DNA of 64,000 nt. Origin: Sphingopyxis italica (lineage in GTDB: Bacteria > Pseudomonadota > Alphaproteobacteria > Sphingomonadales > Sphingomonadaceae). Every line of letters begins with the position of its first letter. The first letter of the stretch is position 1. The notes beneath the pieces are model-generated. The model was not told the DNA's origin, searched no databases, and worked only from the letters and a program-made list of their open reading frames with translations. The stretch spans positions 591,969-655,968 of the forward strand of contig NZ_JAATIT010000001.1 of NCBI RefSeq assembly GCF_011926545.1. Direction: 5' to 3'. Below, piece after piece: positions 16,739 through 25,584 of this stretch. The position numbers and the translations under genes were made by a program.

Positions 16739-16764
16739 GGGCGGGTGCCCCATGACACCCGCCC
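16739..16764 (-). terminator. Intrinsic terminator of the 16.8-kb gene
   Basis: GGGCGGGTG and CACCCGCCC form a perfect 9-bp stem with an 8-nt loop. On the minus strand it is followed by TTTCTTGTTCT. It lies 50 bp beyond the stop of the small secreted protein gene. Confidence 0.6.
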
Positions 16765-16813
16765 TTCCCTGCGACCCGAGCAGGGCTCGGGGAACTCGCG
16801 GAAATCGGAAGCT

Positions 16814-17152
16814 TTATCCGCCGACCGTCACGCGGCCGCTGCGGTAGCCCTTCTTGCGCATTTCCTTCACATAATCCTTGTCGGCGTCGACCACCTCGAC
16901 GATCCATTCGTCCCACGCGTCCCAGCGGTCTTCGCGGTCGGTGGCGTGGCGAAGGTCGCTGCTGAGCTCCTTCTCCGCCTCGAGGATGTCGGCTTGGTAA
17001 TTATACCAATATTGGTTCACGATGCCGGCGATCGGTTCGGCGCGGATGGGCGGCGCATCGAATCCCGGCGGCATCTTGTGATAGGGAACGGCGGCGACCG
17101 CGGCGGTGGCGGGGAGAGCGGCAAGCATCGCCAGAATCGTCCATTTTTTCAT
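16814..17152 (-). CDS. Small secreted protein of unknown function
   Basis: The 112-residue protein has a clear signal peptide (MKKWTILAMLAALPATAAVA). The mature part is rich in Trp, Tyr, Asp and Glu (QYWYNYQADILEAEKELSSD; DRWDAWDEWIVEVVDADKDY) and ends in a basic patch, EMRKKGYRSGR. It is probably helical and periplasmic. I recognise no family. It has its own terminator and an ATG preceded by AAGGAGACG. It is not obviously in an operon. Confidence 0.75.
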   Translation of the reverse strand: MKKWTILAMLAALPATAAVAAVPYHKMPPGFDAPPIRAEPIAGIVNQYWYNYQADILEAEKELSSDLRHATDREDRWDAWDEWIVEVVDADKDYVKEMRKKGYRSGRVTVGG

Positions 17153-17271
17153 TTTTCGTCTCCTTCTGGATCCTGTTGGACAGGAGAAGAAACGAAAGAG
17201 CGGCGCGATTTATTCCCGGTTCGACGATGATTCGGCACGGCTCGCGGCGGAATCGCGCGGATGTCCGGATT

Positions 17272-18273
17272 TCAGCCCGGATGCGCTTCGTCGCCGACGC
17301 TCGATTTGAGGAGGCCGCGGAACACATCCATCGCGCTGCGCCGGCCCTGCGTCACGTCGAACACGTCGCGCGCGATCGGCATGTCGAGGCCATATCTGTC
17401 GGCGAGCGCCATCACCGTCGGCGCGCTCTTCACCCCCTCGGCGACCATGTTCATGCCCGCGATGATCTCGTCGATCGGGCGCCCCTTGCCGAGTTCGACC
17501 CCGACATGGCGGTTGCGCGACAAGGGGCTGGTGCAGGTCGCGATCAGGTCGCCCATGCCGGTGAGCCCCGCGAAAGTCTCCGGCCGCCCGCCCATCGCGA
17601 CGCCCAATCGCGTGATCTCGGCCAGTCCGCGCGTCATCAGCCCGGCGCGCGTATTGTCGCCCGCGCCGAGCCCGTCACCCATGCCGACGGCGATCGCGAT
17701 GATATTCTTGAGCACCCCGCCAAGCTCGCAGCCCAAAAGGTCGGTGTTGGTGTAGACGCGGAACAGCCCCGAATGGAACACCGGCTGGAGCGCGCGCACG
17801 ACGATCTCGTCCTCCATCGACAGCACGCTCGCCGCCGCCTGCCCCGTCATAATCTCGCGCGCCAGATTAGGACCGGTGAGCACGCCGATGGGATGGCCGG
17901 GCAACACCTCCTCGATCAGCTCGGTCATCCGCTTGCCCGAGGCGAGTTCGAGGCCTTTCGTGAGGCTGATAACGGGAACCCACGGGCGAAGATGACCCGC
18001 CGCCTCCTCGAGCACCGCGCGGAAGCTGTGCGACGGCACGCCCATGACGAGCACATCGGCGCCCGCGACGACCTCGGCCATGTCGTTCGTCGCGCGGAGC
18101 GCCGAAGGCAGCTTGATACCGGGGAGATATTTGCGGTTCTCGCCGGCGCCGTTGATGCTGTCGACCGTTTCGGCATCGCGCGCCCACAGCGTGATCGGCG
18201 CATTGCGCGACACGACCGACGCGACCGTCGTCCCCCAACTGCCCCCGCCGAGCAGCCCCACCTTGAGGCGCAT
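17272..18273 (-). CDS. gpsA: NAD(P)H-dependent glycerol-3-phosphate dehydrogenase
   Basis: GpsA reduces dihydroxyacetone phosphate to sn-glycerol-3-phosphate, the backbone of all glycerolipids. From the ATG at 18273 (GGGGAGAG upstream) it has 333 residues. Visible parts are the Rossmann loop GLLGGGSWGTTVASV, VMGVPSHSFR, the catalytic-lysine region GGVLKNIIAIAVGMGDGLG and the substrate loop GDNTRAGLMTRGLAEITRLG. It is the last gene of a seven-gene same-strand run that also has both acyltransferases and the WS/DGAT. It could therefore supply precursor for storage lipid (inference). glpD, the catabolic counterpart, is at 31.8 kb. Confidence 0.97.
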   Translation of the reverse strand: MRLKVGLLGGGSWGTTVASVVSRNAPITLWARDAETVDSINGAGENRKYLPGIKLPSALRATNDMAEVVAGADVLVMGVPSHSFRAVLEEAAGHLRPWVPVISLTKGLELASGKRMTELIEEVLPGHPIGVLTGPNLAREIMTGQAAASVLSMEDEIVVRALQPVFHSGLFRVYTNTDLLGCELGGVLKNIIAIAVGMGDGLGAGDNTRAGLMTRGLAEITRLGVAMGGRPETFAGLTGMGDLIATCTSPLSRNRHVGVELGKGRPIDEIIAGMNMVAEGVKSAPTVMALADRYGLDMPIARDVFDVTQGRRSAMDVFRGLLKSSVGDEAHPG

Positions 18274-18310
18274 AACTCTCTCCCCGTTTTCAGCGAGAGT
18301 GGCGCGCATT

Positions 18311-19243
18311 TCAGTGCTTGGCAAGAAAGCCCTTCATCACCGCCGCGGTCGCTTTGGGATCCTCGATCATCGGGACATGGCCGACATGTTCGAAGATATG
18401 CGACACGCTTCCCGCGATGCCGGCTTCGAGCACCGGCACGCAGCTGACGTCGAGCAGCTTGTCGTGCCGGCCCCAGATGATCAGCGTCGGCACCTTCACT
18501 TCGCCGAGGCGATCGTTGAGCGGATGATCGCGCCCCTCCGTCGCGATGACCCAGAAGATCGTGTCGAGTTGATCGCGATATTTGAGGCCATCGGCGTAAA
18601 GCACCGGTTTCAGCCGTGCGGGAATATGCGGCGGTTTGTGAACGACCATCGCCACCAGCCGGTCGGCATCCTCCAGATTGGCGAGGACGAGCGGATTATA
18701 ATCCTCGTTCGCCGCCTGTTTCTGAAGCTCGCTTTCATTGGCGCCGTTGACGCCGGCATTGTTGAGCAGCGTCAGGCTGGCGAGCGCGTCCGGATATTCG
18801 ATCGCGTAACGCAGCGCGATCCAACCGCCCATGCTGTTGCCGCCGACATGCGGGCGCGACAAGCCCAGCGCGTCGGCGAACGCCTTCAGCCGCGCGGTCT
18901 GCGCCTGCAGATCATAGGCGAGATCGGGGTTGCGTTCATTCTCGCCAAACCCTGGCAGGTCGGGCGCGATGACATGATAATCGCGCGTCAGATACGGCGC
19001 GATCATCGACCAATTATCCTTGTCGCCCGCAAAGCCATGGACGAGCAGCAGCAGCGGCTTCGACGTGTCGCCGCCTTCCAGATAGGGCCAGTTCCGCCCA
19101 TCGACGACGATGCTTTTCTGCACCATCCCGCCGCGCCGACGCAGCAACGCCCGCCCGATGGCGACGAGACGGCCGGGGAAGACGAAATACATCAGCGCCA
19201 ACGCGATCAGCGGCGCGAAGATCAGGATCAGCAGGATTCTCAT
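18311..19243 (-). CDS. Membrane-anchored alpha/beta hydrolase
   Basis: The 310-residue protein begins with a membrane anchor (LLILIFAPLIALALMYFVF) followed by an alpha/beta-hydrolase domain. It has the oxyanion motif LVHGFAGDKDNW, nucleophile Ser in GGNSMGGWIAL, acid in IWGRHDKLLD and His in FEHVGHVPMIED. The N-terminal anchor followed by this domain is also found in lipase-like enzymes of lipid-degrading bacteria. It overlaps the preceding lipase gene by 4 bp and lies 37 bp before gpsA. A lipase or esterase role in turning over acylglycerols is likely; the exact substrate is unknown. Confidence 0.88.
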   Translation of the reverse strand: MRILLILIFAPLIALALMYFVFPGRLVAIGRALLRRRGGMVQKSIVVDGRNWPYLEGGDTSKPLLLLVHGFAGDKDNWSMIAPYLTRDYHVIAPDLPGFGENERNPDLAYDLQAQTARLKAFADALGLSRPHVGGNSMGGWIALRYAIEYPDALASLTLLNNAGVNGANESELQKQAANEDYNPLVLANLEDADRLVAMVVHKPPHIPARLKPVLYADGLKYRDQLDTIFWVIATEGRDHPLNDRLGEVKVPTLIIWGRHDKLLDVSCVPVLEAGIAGSVSHIFEHVGHVPMIEDPKATAAVMKGFLAKH

Positions 19244-20109
19244 GCCGCGGCCTCGCCTTTCACATGCGCATCGAACCAGCCGACGAGATCGTCGAGCACG
19301 ACGTCCTGCTCGGGCTCGTTATAGATTTCGTGGAACAGGCCGGGATAGATTTCGAGCCTTTTGTCCTTCGACGCGACATTGTCGAACAGGTAGCGCGACC
19401 CCGCGGGCGCGGTGAGGCGGTCGGCCTCGCCGTGCTGGATCAGGATCGGCAGGCGAATCTTGGGCGCATCGGCCCGCGCCACCGCCATCGCGTCCATGAA
19501 TTCCTTGCCCAGCCGCGCCCCGATCTTGCCTTCATAGACGAGCGGGTCGGCGCGATAGGCCTCGACCACCGCCGGATCGCGGCTCACCCCATTGGCATCC
19601 AATGACAGCACGCCGAGCCGCGGGAAAAAGCGCGACAGGAAGCGGCTAAGCCAGACGGTGACGCGCGACGGCGGCTCGGCGGGCAGGATCGCGGGCCCCG
19701 ACAGCGCCGCGGCGACGAACGCCCGCTGGCGCTCGACAAGGAACAAGGTCGCGATCAGCCCGCCCATGCTGTGCCCGAGCAGCAGGCGCGGCGTGTCGCC
19801 ATGATTGATCTCGACCAACGTCAACAGCTCGGCCATGCCGTCGAGAAAGGCGGAGAAGCGCGGCACATAGCCGCCCTCACCGTCCGAATTTCCGTGTCCC
19901 CAATGATCGACGGCGTAGATCGCATAGCCCGCCTCGGTCAGCCGCTTCGCGACATGGCCATAGCGCCCGGCATGTTCGGCATAGCCGTGCGCGAGCAATA
20001 TGATCGCACGCGGACGGCCGTCGGGAAGCCAGTGGGTGACGTGCAGCTTCGCCCCTGCGCCCGCGGATTCGGCGGGCAGGATCACCGCGCCGGTCGTCCC
20101 TGCCGCCAT
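19240..20109 (-). CDS. Monoacylglycerol lipase-like alpha/beta hydrolase
   Basis: The 289-residue soluble hydrolase starts at the ATG at 20109, 2 bp after the patatin gene. It matches the monoglyceride-lipase/lysophospholipase type (hydrolase_4). Motifs are LLAHGYAEHAGRY, VDHWGHGNSDGE, nucleophile Ser in LLGHSMGGLIATL, Asp in IQHGEADRLTAP and His in YPGLFHEIYNEPE. The HGYAEHSGRY and DHxGHGxS blocks are diagnostic for this group. Within the lipid cluster it probably hydrolyses mono- or lysoacylglycerols. It overlaps the next gene by 4 bp. Confidence 0.92.
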   Translation of the reverse strand: MAAGTTGAVILPAESAGAGAKLHVTHWLPDGRPRAIILLAHGYAEHAGRYGHVAKRLTEAGYAIYAVDHWGHGNSDGEGGYVPRFSAFLDGMAELLTLVEINHGDTPRLLLGHSMGGLIATLFLVERQRAFVAAALSGPAILPAEPPSRVTVWLSRFLSRFFPRLGVLSLDANGVSRDPAVVEAYRADPLVYEGKIGARLGKEFMDAMAVARADAPKIRLPILIQHGEADRLTAPAGSRYLFDNVASKDKRLEIYPGLFHEIYNEPEQDVVLDDLVGWFDAHVKGEAAA

Positions 20110-20111
20110 AT

Positions 20112-21581
20112 TCAGCGCACCGCCTTTTTGAGCGCCGCGCTGCGATGGCCGGGGCCGTCGTCGTCCGCCTTGTCGATCTTCGCGAGGATCGCTTCGAGCG
20201 CGCGGCTGATCGCGGTCTGGGTGCGGACCATTTCGACCTTGGGCCAGGCGGTGCGCTCGCCGGTGTCGATCAGTTCGTCGATATCCTCCTGCCCCAGATC
20301 GGAGAGGATTTTGGTCGGCGACCAGAATTTGGGCGGGCGGATGATGTTGATATCGCCGGTATATTCCTGGTTGATCACCGACCGCGCCATGTTCGCCAGG
20401 CTGTTGAGCGGCGGGATCAGCTCGAGCGGCTTCTGGAAGATCACCATATTGGCGTTGAGCCACGCCTTGAAGGTCGTCATCGACGCATGCTGGATCGCCT
20501 CGATCGGCGCCATCTGCTTGCGCGTGTCGGTCGCGAAGGGCAGCGCGATCGGGTTCGCCTGGCTGACGATATGGTGATTGACCCCATAGAGGCGTTCAAG
20601 CCGCTTGGTCGGGATGTCGTGCGTCACCGATCCGTCGACCCAGCGGCGGTCGGGCTGATAGGGGGTGCGCTCGCCGTTGTCGTCGCGCGCCATCAGCATC
20701 ACCGGCGGGAAGACGCCGGGCACCGCGCACGACGCCAGCACTGCCTCGCGGATCAGCACGTTCGGCGCGGTGATCGCGTTCAGGAGCCGGCCGTTCTGAT
20801 GCTTTTCGGCGGGGGCGACCGAAACGTTGAGATGGCGCCCGCTGACCTCATAGGCTTCCTGAAAGGTCAGATCGGGGATCAGATCGGCAAGGCGGTCGCG
20901 AACTTCCTCGGTCGCCAGCCTTTTTTGTTCGGGATCGCGGTCGGGGTTCGCAAGCCGCTCGCTTTCGAGGAAGGCGCCGATGTCGGCATTCTTGCGCGTG
21001 CAGACGATCGCGGCGACGATCGACCCGCCGCTCGCGCCCGACATGATCGCGGGCAGCACGCCTTCTTCCCACAAAGCCTTCACGACGCCGATATGGAAGA
21101 AAAGGAAGCTGCCCGAGCCCGAGAGCAGCAACGCCGAGCGGCCGTAGCAATGCTGCGCGCGGCGGAAGAAATCGCGCTTTTCGTCGCGGGCAATGCTGCG
21201 CGCGGCGGCGATCTTGTCCAATGAGGCGACGACCTCGGCGACATAATCCTCGACCAGCGCCTTCGTGCCGAAGCGCGCCTTCTGATAGAGCCGCTCGTGT
21301 CCCATGCCGTCGATATTGCCGTGGATGCCCTCGTTGAGAACGAAGAGCAGCCCCTTGACGTCACCCGCCGCCGACAGCTTGCGCAGCTTTTCGAGGCGCG
21401 CGCGGATCGCCTTATAGTCGAAATACCTGCTCTCGTCGGCGTCGCGCCACGCCTGCAGCCCCGACTTACGGTCATGTTCGCGCGCCGCTTTGGACCAGGC
21501 GGCGTAATCGGGTGCGGTCACAAGATCGCGGTCGGCGCTGAGCGTCGGGGTGAAAAGCATTCGGTAATCCTGCGAGAGCAT
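20112..21581 (-). CDS. Patatin-like phospholipase / triacylglycerol lipase (DUF3336 type)
   Basis: The 489-residue protein has an N-terminal DUF3336-like region (WSKAAREHDRKSGLQAWRD) and then a patatin domain. It shows the oxyanion loop LLSGSGSFLFFHIGVVKAL, the nucleophile elbow SGASGGSIV and the catalytic Asp in RRWVDGSVTHDIP. This architecture is shared by eukaryotic storage-lipid lipases (SDP1/Tgl3-5 type) and bacterial homologues that act on triacylglycerol. It sits directly between the WS/DGAT and a monoacylglycerol lipase-like gene, with 2-bp gaps on both sides. The same transcript would thus encode synthesis and breakdown of neutral lipid. Confidence 0.93.
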   Translation of the reverse strand: MLSQDYRMLFTPTLSADRDLVTAPDYAAWSKAAREHDRKSGLQAWRDADESRYFDYKAIRARLEKLRKLSAAGDVKGLLFVLNEGIHGNIDGMGHERLYQKARFGTKALVEDYVAEVVASLDKIAAARSIARDEKRDFFRRAQHCYGRSALLLSGSGSFLFFHIGVVKALWEEGVLPAIMSGASGGSIVAAIVCTRKNADIGAFLESERLANPDRDPEQKRLATEEVRDRLADLIPDLTFQEAYEVSGRHLNVSVAPAEKHQNGRLLNAITAPNVLIREAVLASCAVPGVFPPVMLMARDDNGERTPYQPDRRWVDGSVTHDIPTKRLERLYGVNHHIVSQANPIALPFATDTRKQMAPIEAIQHASMTTFKAWLNANMVIFQKPLELIPPLNSLANMARSVINQEYTGDINIIRPPKFWSPTKILSDLGQEDIDELIDTGERTAWPKVEMVRTQTAISRALEAILAKIDKADDDGPGHRSAALKKAVR

Positions 21582-21583
21582 CG

Positions 21584-23140
21584 TTATTTTTTCGGATTCT
21601 TGCCGGTTGCGTTCTTTTTAGCAACCGGTTTCAGCTTGGGCTTCGCGGCAGGTTTCGGGACGGCTTTACGTTGCGCTTTGGGCTGGGCCGCAGGGTTCGG
21701 CGCTGCCGTAGCGGCTTTGGGTTTCTCCGGTTTCGGCATCGCGGCCATCAGGTCGGCGAAACTTTCGTCGATACATTCGCGGAAAAAGGCGATGTCGGGC
21801 ATGATCGACCGCTCGCAGACGATCGAGAAGGCGATGCGTCCGTTATAGCTCGGCGTTGCGACGAACAGTCCCATATTGTTCGCGAGCGGCGCCATGCCGT
21901 GCTGCTGCACGAGCTGCGCGCCCGCCAGATAGAGCGGCTCCTGTGCGCCCGGCACGTTCGAGATGAAGAGGTTTGTGCCGCGCACCGCGAAACGCTCGCT
22001 GGTGACCAGCCGCGCGACCGCCGCCATCGTCGCGCCGGGAATATGCTGCGACAGGTCGGTCATGATTCGCGCGCTGACTCCCGCCTTCGCCTCCTTCGCC
22101 TCAACGGTATAATCGCGCACCGCCGCGAGCCGTTCGAGCGGGCCCGCGAGGTCGGTACGGACCGGCACGCTCATCGCCGACACCTGATTGCCCGGGGAGC
22201 TGGCCTTGCCGCCCTTGCCGCGCAGATTGATCGGTGCGACCGCGACGAGGCTGTCCTTCGGCAATTCCTTGTGCTTCGCCAGATATTTGCGCAGCGCGCC
22301 GCCGACCGTGGTCAGCACCACATCGTTGACCGTCGCGCCCGGCACCTTCTTGCGGATTTCGGCGACGTCGGCGAGCGCGACGGTCGTCGCGTCGAACATC
22401 TTGTGCGGGCCGACCGGCACGTTGAAGCGTGTTTCGGGGACGCCGGCGGTCATGCCGCCCTCGGCGATCGACTTGCGCGCCGACGCGACGATCGCGGGCG
22501 ACATCTTCATCAGCGCGTTCATGAATTTGACCGGCGACTGCATCGACGCCGACCAGGCGCGCGAGAGGGTTTCGGCGCTCGACGGCGCCTTGCCCAGCTC
22601 CTCGACCGGCGGAGGTTCGGCTATCGCGGGAGTGCCCTTCGCATCGATGTCGCTCATCGCGATGAAAGCATGCGCGCCCGAGGCGCCATCGACCGCGGCG
22701 TGATGGACGCGGTGGAGCATCGCGAAGCTGCCCTTGGGAATCCCCGGAATCCGGTCGAGCCCCTCGATGATATAAATGTCCCAGAGCGGCCGGTTCATAT
22801 CCATCGGCTTCGAAAACCAGCGCGCGACCGCGATGCAGAATTGCCGCCAGTCGCCGGGCTCGGGAAGGCGCGCGTGGCTCATATGCGCTTCGATGTCGAA
22901 ATGCTCGTCCTCGACCCAATAGGGATGGTCCATGTCGAACGGCAGCCGGTGGAGACGGCGCTTAAACAGCGGCGAGGTGTCGACACGGGCTTGGACGTGG
23001 CGGATGATATCCTTGAAGCGCACGAAGCCGCCCGGCGCGGTTGCGGGGTCGTAGATATAGACCCCCATGATGTGCGTGAGGTTGTTCGCGGTCTGCGTGT
23101 AGAGGAACTGGGCGTCCTGCGCGCTGAGCTGTTTGAGCAT
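21584..23140 (-). CDS. Wax ester synthase / diacylglycerol acyltransferase (WS/DGAT)
   Basis: The 518-residue enzyme transfers acyl groups from acyl-CoA to diacylglycerol or fatty alcohols, making triacylglycerol or wax esters. The N-terminal condensing domain starts LSAQDAQFLYTQTANNLTHI and has the catalytic HHxxxDG motif as HHAAVDG (146-152). Later blocks are NDVVLTTVGGALRKYL, VPVRTDLAGPLERLAAVRDY and FISNVPGAQEPLYLAGAQL, all typical. The last 50 residues are a lysine/alanine/proline tail (KPEKPKAATAAPNPAAQPKA onward) not needed for catalysis. A strong AGGAGG precedes the start, which directly follows the plsB stop (TAAATG). Confidence 0.95.
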   Translation of the reverse strand: MLKQLSAQDAQFLYTQTANNLTHIMGVYIYDPATAPGGFVRFKDIIRHVQARVDTSPLFKRRLHRLPFDMDHPYWVEDEHFDIEAHMSHARLPEPGDWRQFCIAVARWFSKPMDMNRPLWDIYIIEGLDRIPGIPKGSFAMLHRVHHAAVDGASGAHAFIAMSDIDAKGTPAIAEPPPVEELGKAPSSAETLSRAWSASMQSPVKFMNALMKMSPAIVASARKSIAEGGMTAGVPETRFNVPVGPHKMFDATTVALADVAEIRKKVPGATVNDVVLTTVGGALRKYLAKHKELPKDSLVAVAPINLRGKGGKASSPGNQVSAMSVPVRTDLAGPLERLAAVRDYTVEAKEAKAGVSARIMTDLSQHIPGATMAAVARLVTSERFAVRGTNLFISNVPGAQEPLYLAGAQLVQQHGMAPLANNMGLFVATPSYNGRIAFSIVCERSIMPDIAFFRECIDESFADLMAAMPKPEKPKAATAAPNPAAQPKAQRKAVPKPAAKPKLKPVAKKNATGKNPKK

Positions 23141-25480
23141 TTATCCTCCTGAACCCGGCAAGCGGTCGGCAAGCGCGACGGTCGAAAGCCGCATCGTTTC
23201 CATGACGTTGGCGAGGCCGCGCAGTTCCATCAGCAGCGCGCGGCGCGCGGCGAGATTGACCGGCGTCGCTTCCTCCGCGAGCCCCATATGGCGCATCAGC
23301 GACAGGCCGTTGGCGAAGAGCAATTTTCCGATTGCCGCCTCGCTGCTGATCCGGCGCAGCAGATAGGCCTGCCGCCCCTCGACCAGCGCCGCGTCGAGCA
23401 GCGCCTGTTCGTCGACGACATCGCCCGGCTTTGCGCGCGCAAGCTGCTCGGCGACGACCGAATAGGCCTCGGCGAACGGCAGCAATATCGCGTGGCCGAC
23501 AACGGGCTGGCAGCGGCGGAGAAGCTGCGCGACGCCGCGGTCGCCGCTGGCGAGGCGGCGGTCCCAGACAGGATCGATGCGCGCCAGTTCGGTTTCGATC
23601 GCGGCGCGATGCTCTTCACGCGGCGGGTAGAAAAATTCGAATTTGAACAGGTCGCGAAGCCGGTCGATCTTCGCCCAGAAGGCGGCGGTGGCATCGCCTT
23701 TGTCGGCGTCGCGCAGCTCGAACAGCGCGAGTTCGATCATCGCGCGATCGAGGAAATGATGCGCGATGATGTTGCGGTAATAGCTCGCCATCGGATGCTT
23801 GGCGGGCTCGACCGAATAGACATTCTCGCTGCCCGCTTCGTAGCGCGTCAGCAAGCCGCTCGTGACGAGTGTGTCGACGGTAGCCGACAGCGCGGCATCG
23901 TCGCCGCTTTCGAGTTCGCTGCTGAGACGAATGCCCCGCGCGCGGGCCCAATCGGTCACCGCGCCGATCGCGCCCAGCAATTCGGCCGAGGTCGCGCCGC
24001 GCGGCGACATGCCGAGCAGGATCAGGCACATCACCGAAGTGACGGTGAGCGGCGTCACCCGGTTCGCCTCGACCGCCACCGCGAAGGCGATCCTTTCGAG
24101 CGCGCGCCTGTCGTCGGGTTCCGGCGCGGTTTCGATCACGACCGGTTCGCCGATGTCAAGGCGGATGCGCCCCGATGGCTCCTTCAGGCTCTTCATATAA
24201 CCCAGGAACCACGACAGGCTCTCGGGCTTCTTGCTGCGCCCCGTCTGTTCGGCGGCATATTCCTCGACATCGCGGATCAGGTCGAAGCTGGTGACGAAGG
24301 GGACGAAATGGACGCCGCGCGTGCCGGTCGCATGCGCCGCGTCGAGGACATATTTCATCAGGCCATATTTGGGCGGCATCAGCTTGCCAAGCCGCGAGCG
24401 CGTGCCTTCGAACGCCCAGCTCAGCGGGAAACGCTTGGCGAGCAGCCAGGCGATATAGTGGCGCAGCACCAGCTTGTAGACCGGCTGATCCTGAAAGCTG
24501 CGGCGGAGGAAGATCATCCCCGAGCGGCGGAAAAATTCGCCCATCACCGCGAAGTCGAGGTTCGCACCGCCGAAGCTGTGGAGCATCGGCAGGTCGTTCT
24601 CATAGGCAAGCCGGCTCGGCGTCGCGCCGTCGATATAGGTTTTGTGGGTGAAGAGGATCGCGGTCGGATGCTCGCGCAGGATATTGCGCAGCTTCGCAAG
24701 TTCAGCAGCGTCGATTTCCATCCCGGGCGCATAACCGCCGAACATCATGCGATCGAGCCGGGCGCGGAGGTCGAGGAAGAGAGCACTCGGACGTGCGATC
24801 ACTTCCTTCATCAGCGGCCGCGCCTCGCGGAAGAGTTCGGCGACAGGGCGACCGGTCGCCTCGGACAGTTCGGCGAGCGCGGCGCGGAATTTGGGGCTGG
24901 TGCGCAGACCATCGGCGACGAAGCGCGGCACCTTGTATCTTGTTCCCCGGATCCCGCGCTCGGCGACGTCGAGCGCAAGCGCCGCCTGCCGCGCGACGAA
25001 GCCCGCGAATTCGGGGCTGCCCCCACCCTCACCATCGCCGCCGCCGGTTTGCGCGCAGAAGCGGTCACGCAGCATGTCGAGCGTCGCCGCCTCGCCGACC
25101 AATATCTGCGCGCGGCGACGGTCGCGGAGCAGGATCAGTCGCGCGCGGAGCGCGCCGGGGTGGCGCGGATCGCCGAATAGCAGGTGACGGAATTTGAGCG
25201 CGCGGTCCTTGTCGAAACCCGGGATACGCCACGCGACGCGCAGCGGCACCACCTGCCGCGATGCCGCTCCGTCAAGCCGCGCCTGCAGCACGTCGACGGG
25301 CAGCGCATGATCGCCATCCTCGATATCGAGGCTCGCCCAGACAGGCTCGTCATCGCCGCTCGTCGAATGGATCCAGTCGAGCAGGATGCGCCGCTCGACC
25401 CCGTTACGCGTGTCGATGATATAGAGCCGGTCGGCCGCCTGCTCCGCCACGATTTCGGTGCGGGGCGCTCCGTCGGCCAC
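23141..25480 (-). CDS. plsB: Glycerol-3-phosphate 1-O-acyltransferase, PlsB family
   Basis: PlsB acylates glycerol-3-phosphate at sn-1 with acyl-CoA or acyl-ACP, starting phospholipid and triacylglycerol synthesis. The 779-residue length fits the long PlsB family. Catalytic blocks lie in the middle: FTHKTYIDGATPSRL (HxxxxD), GGANLDFAVMGEFFRRSGMI, FLRRSFQD and WAFEGTRSRLGKLMPPKYGL. The C-terminal 350 residues are helical as in PlsB. It sits between the HAD-PlsC fusion and WS/DGAT. Mycobacterium tuberculosis has a similar plsB2-plsC-TAG-synthase group, so this set may be an old functional unit. Confidence 0.93.
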   Translation of the reverse strand: MADGAPRTEIVAEQAADRLYIIDTRNGVERRILLDWIHSTSGDDEPVWASLDIEDGDHALPVDVLQARLDGAASRQVVPLRVAWRIPGFDKDRALKFRHLLFGDPRHPGALRARLILLRDRRRAQILVGEAATLDMLRDRFCAQTGGGDGEGGGSPEFAGFVARQAALALDVAERGIRGTRYKVPRFVADGLRTSPKFRAALAELSEATGRPVAELFREARPLMKEVIARPSALFLDLRARLDRMMFGGYAPGMEIDAAELAKLRNILREHPTAILFTHKTYIDGATPSRLAYENDLPMLHSFGGANLDFAVMGEFFRRSGMIFLRRSFQDQPVYKLVLRHYIAWLLAKRFPLSWAFEGTRSRLGKLMPPKYGLMKYVLDAAHATGTRGVHFVPFVTSFDLIRDVEEYAAEQTGRSKKPESLSWFLGYMKSLKEPSGRIRLDIGEPVVIETAPEPDDRRALERIAFAVAVEANRVTPLTVTSVMCLILLGMSPRGATSAELLGAIGAVTDWARARGIRLSSELESGDDAALSATVDTLVTSGLLTRYEAGSENVYSVEPAKHPMASYYRNIIAHHFLDRAMIELALFELRDADKGDATAAFWAKIDRLRDLFKFEFFYPPREEHRAAIETELARIDPVWDRRLASGDRGVAQLLRRCQPVVGHAILLPFAEAYSVVAEQLARAKPGDVVDEQALLDAALVEGRQAYLLRRISSEAAIGKLLFANGLSLMRHMGLAEEATPVNLAARRALLMELRGLANVMETMRLSTVALADRLPGSGG

Positions 25481-25506
25481 CGCTCAATAACGCTCCGCCA
25501 AAGACC

Positions 25507-25568
25507 CGTTCGTGTCGAGCGAAGTCGAGACACCCCGATGGGCATCTCGACTTCGCTCGATGCGAACG
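25507..25568. repeat. Inverted repeat, TCGAGCGAAGTCGA family, copy 2
   Basis: CGTTCGTGTCGAGCGAAGTC (from 25507) pairs with GACTTCGCTCGATGCGAACG (ending 25568). It fills the 104-bp gap between plsB and the HAD-PlsC gene. It may attenuate or process the transcript. Confidence 0.85.
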
Positions 25569-25584
25569 GAAAGGAGTTGGGCGG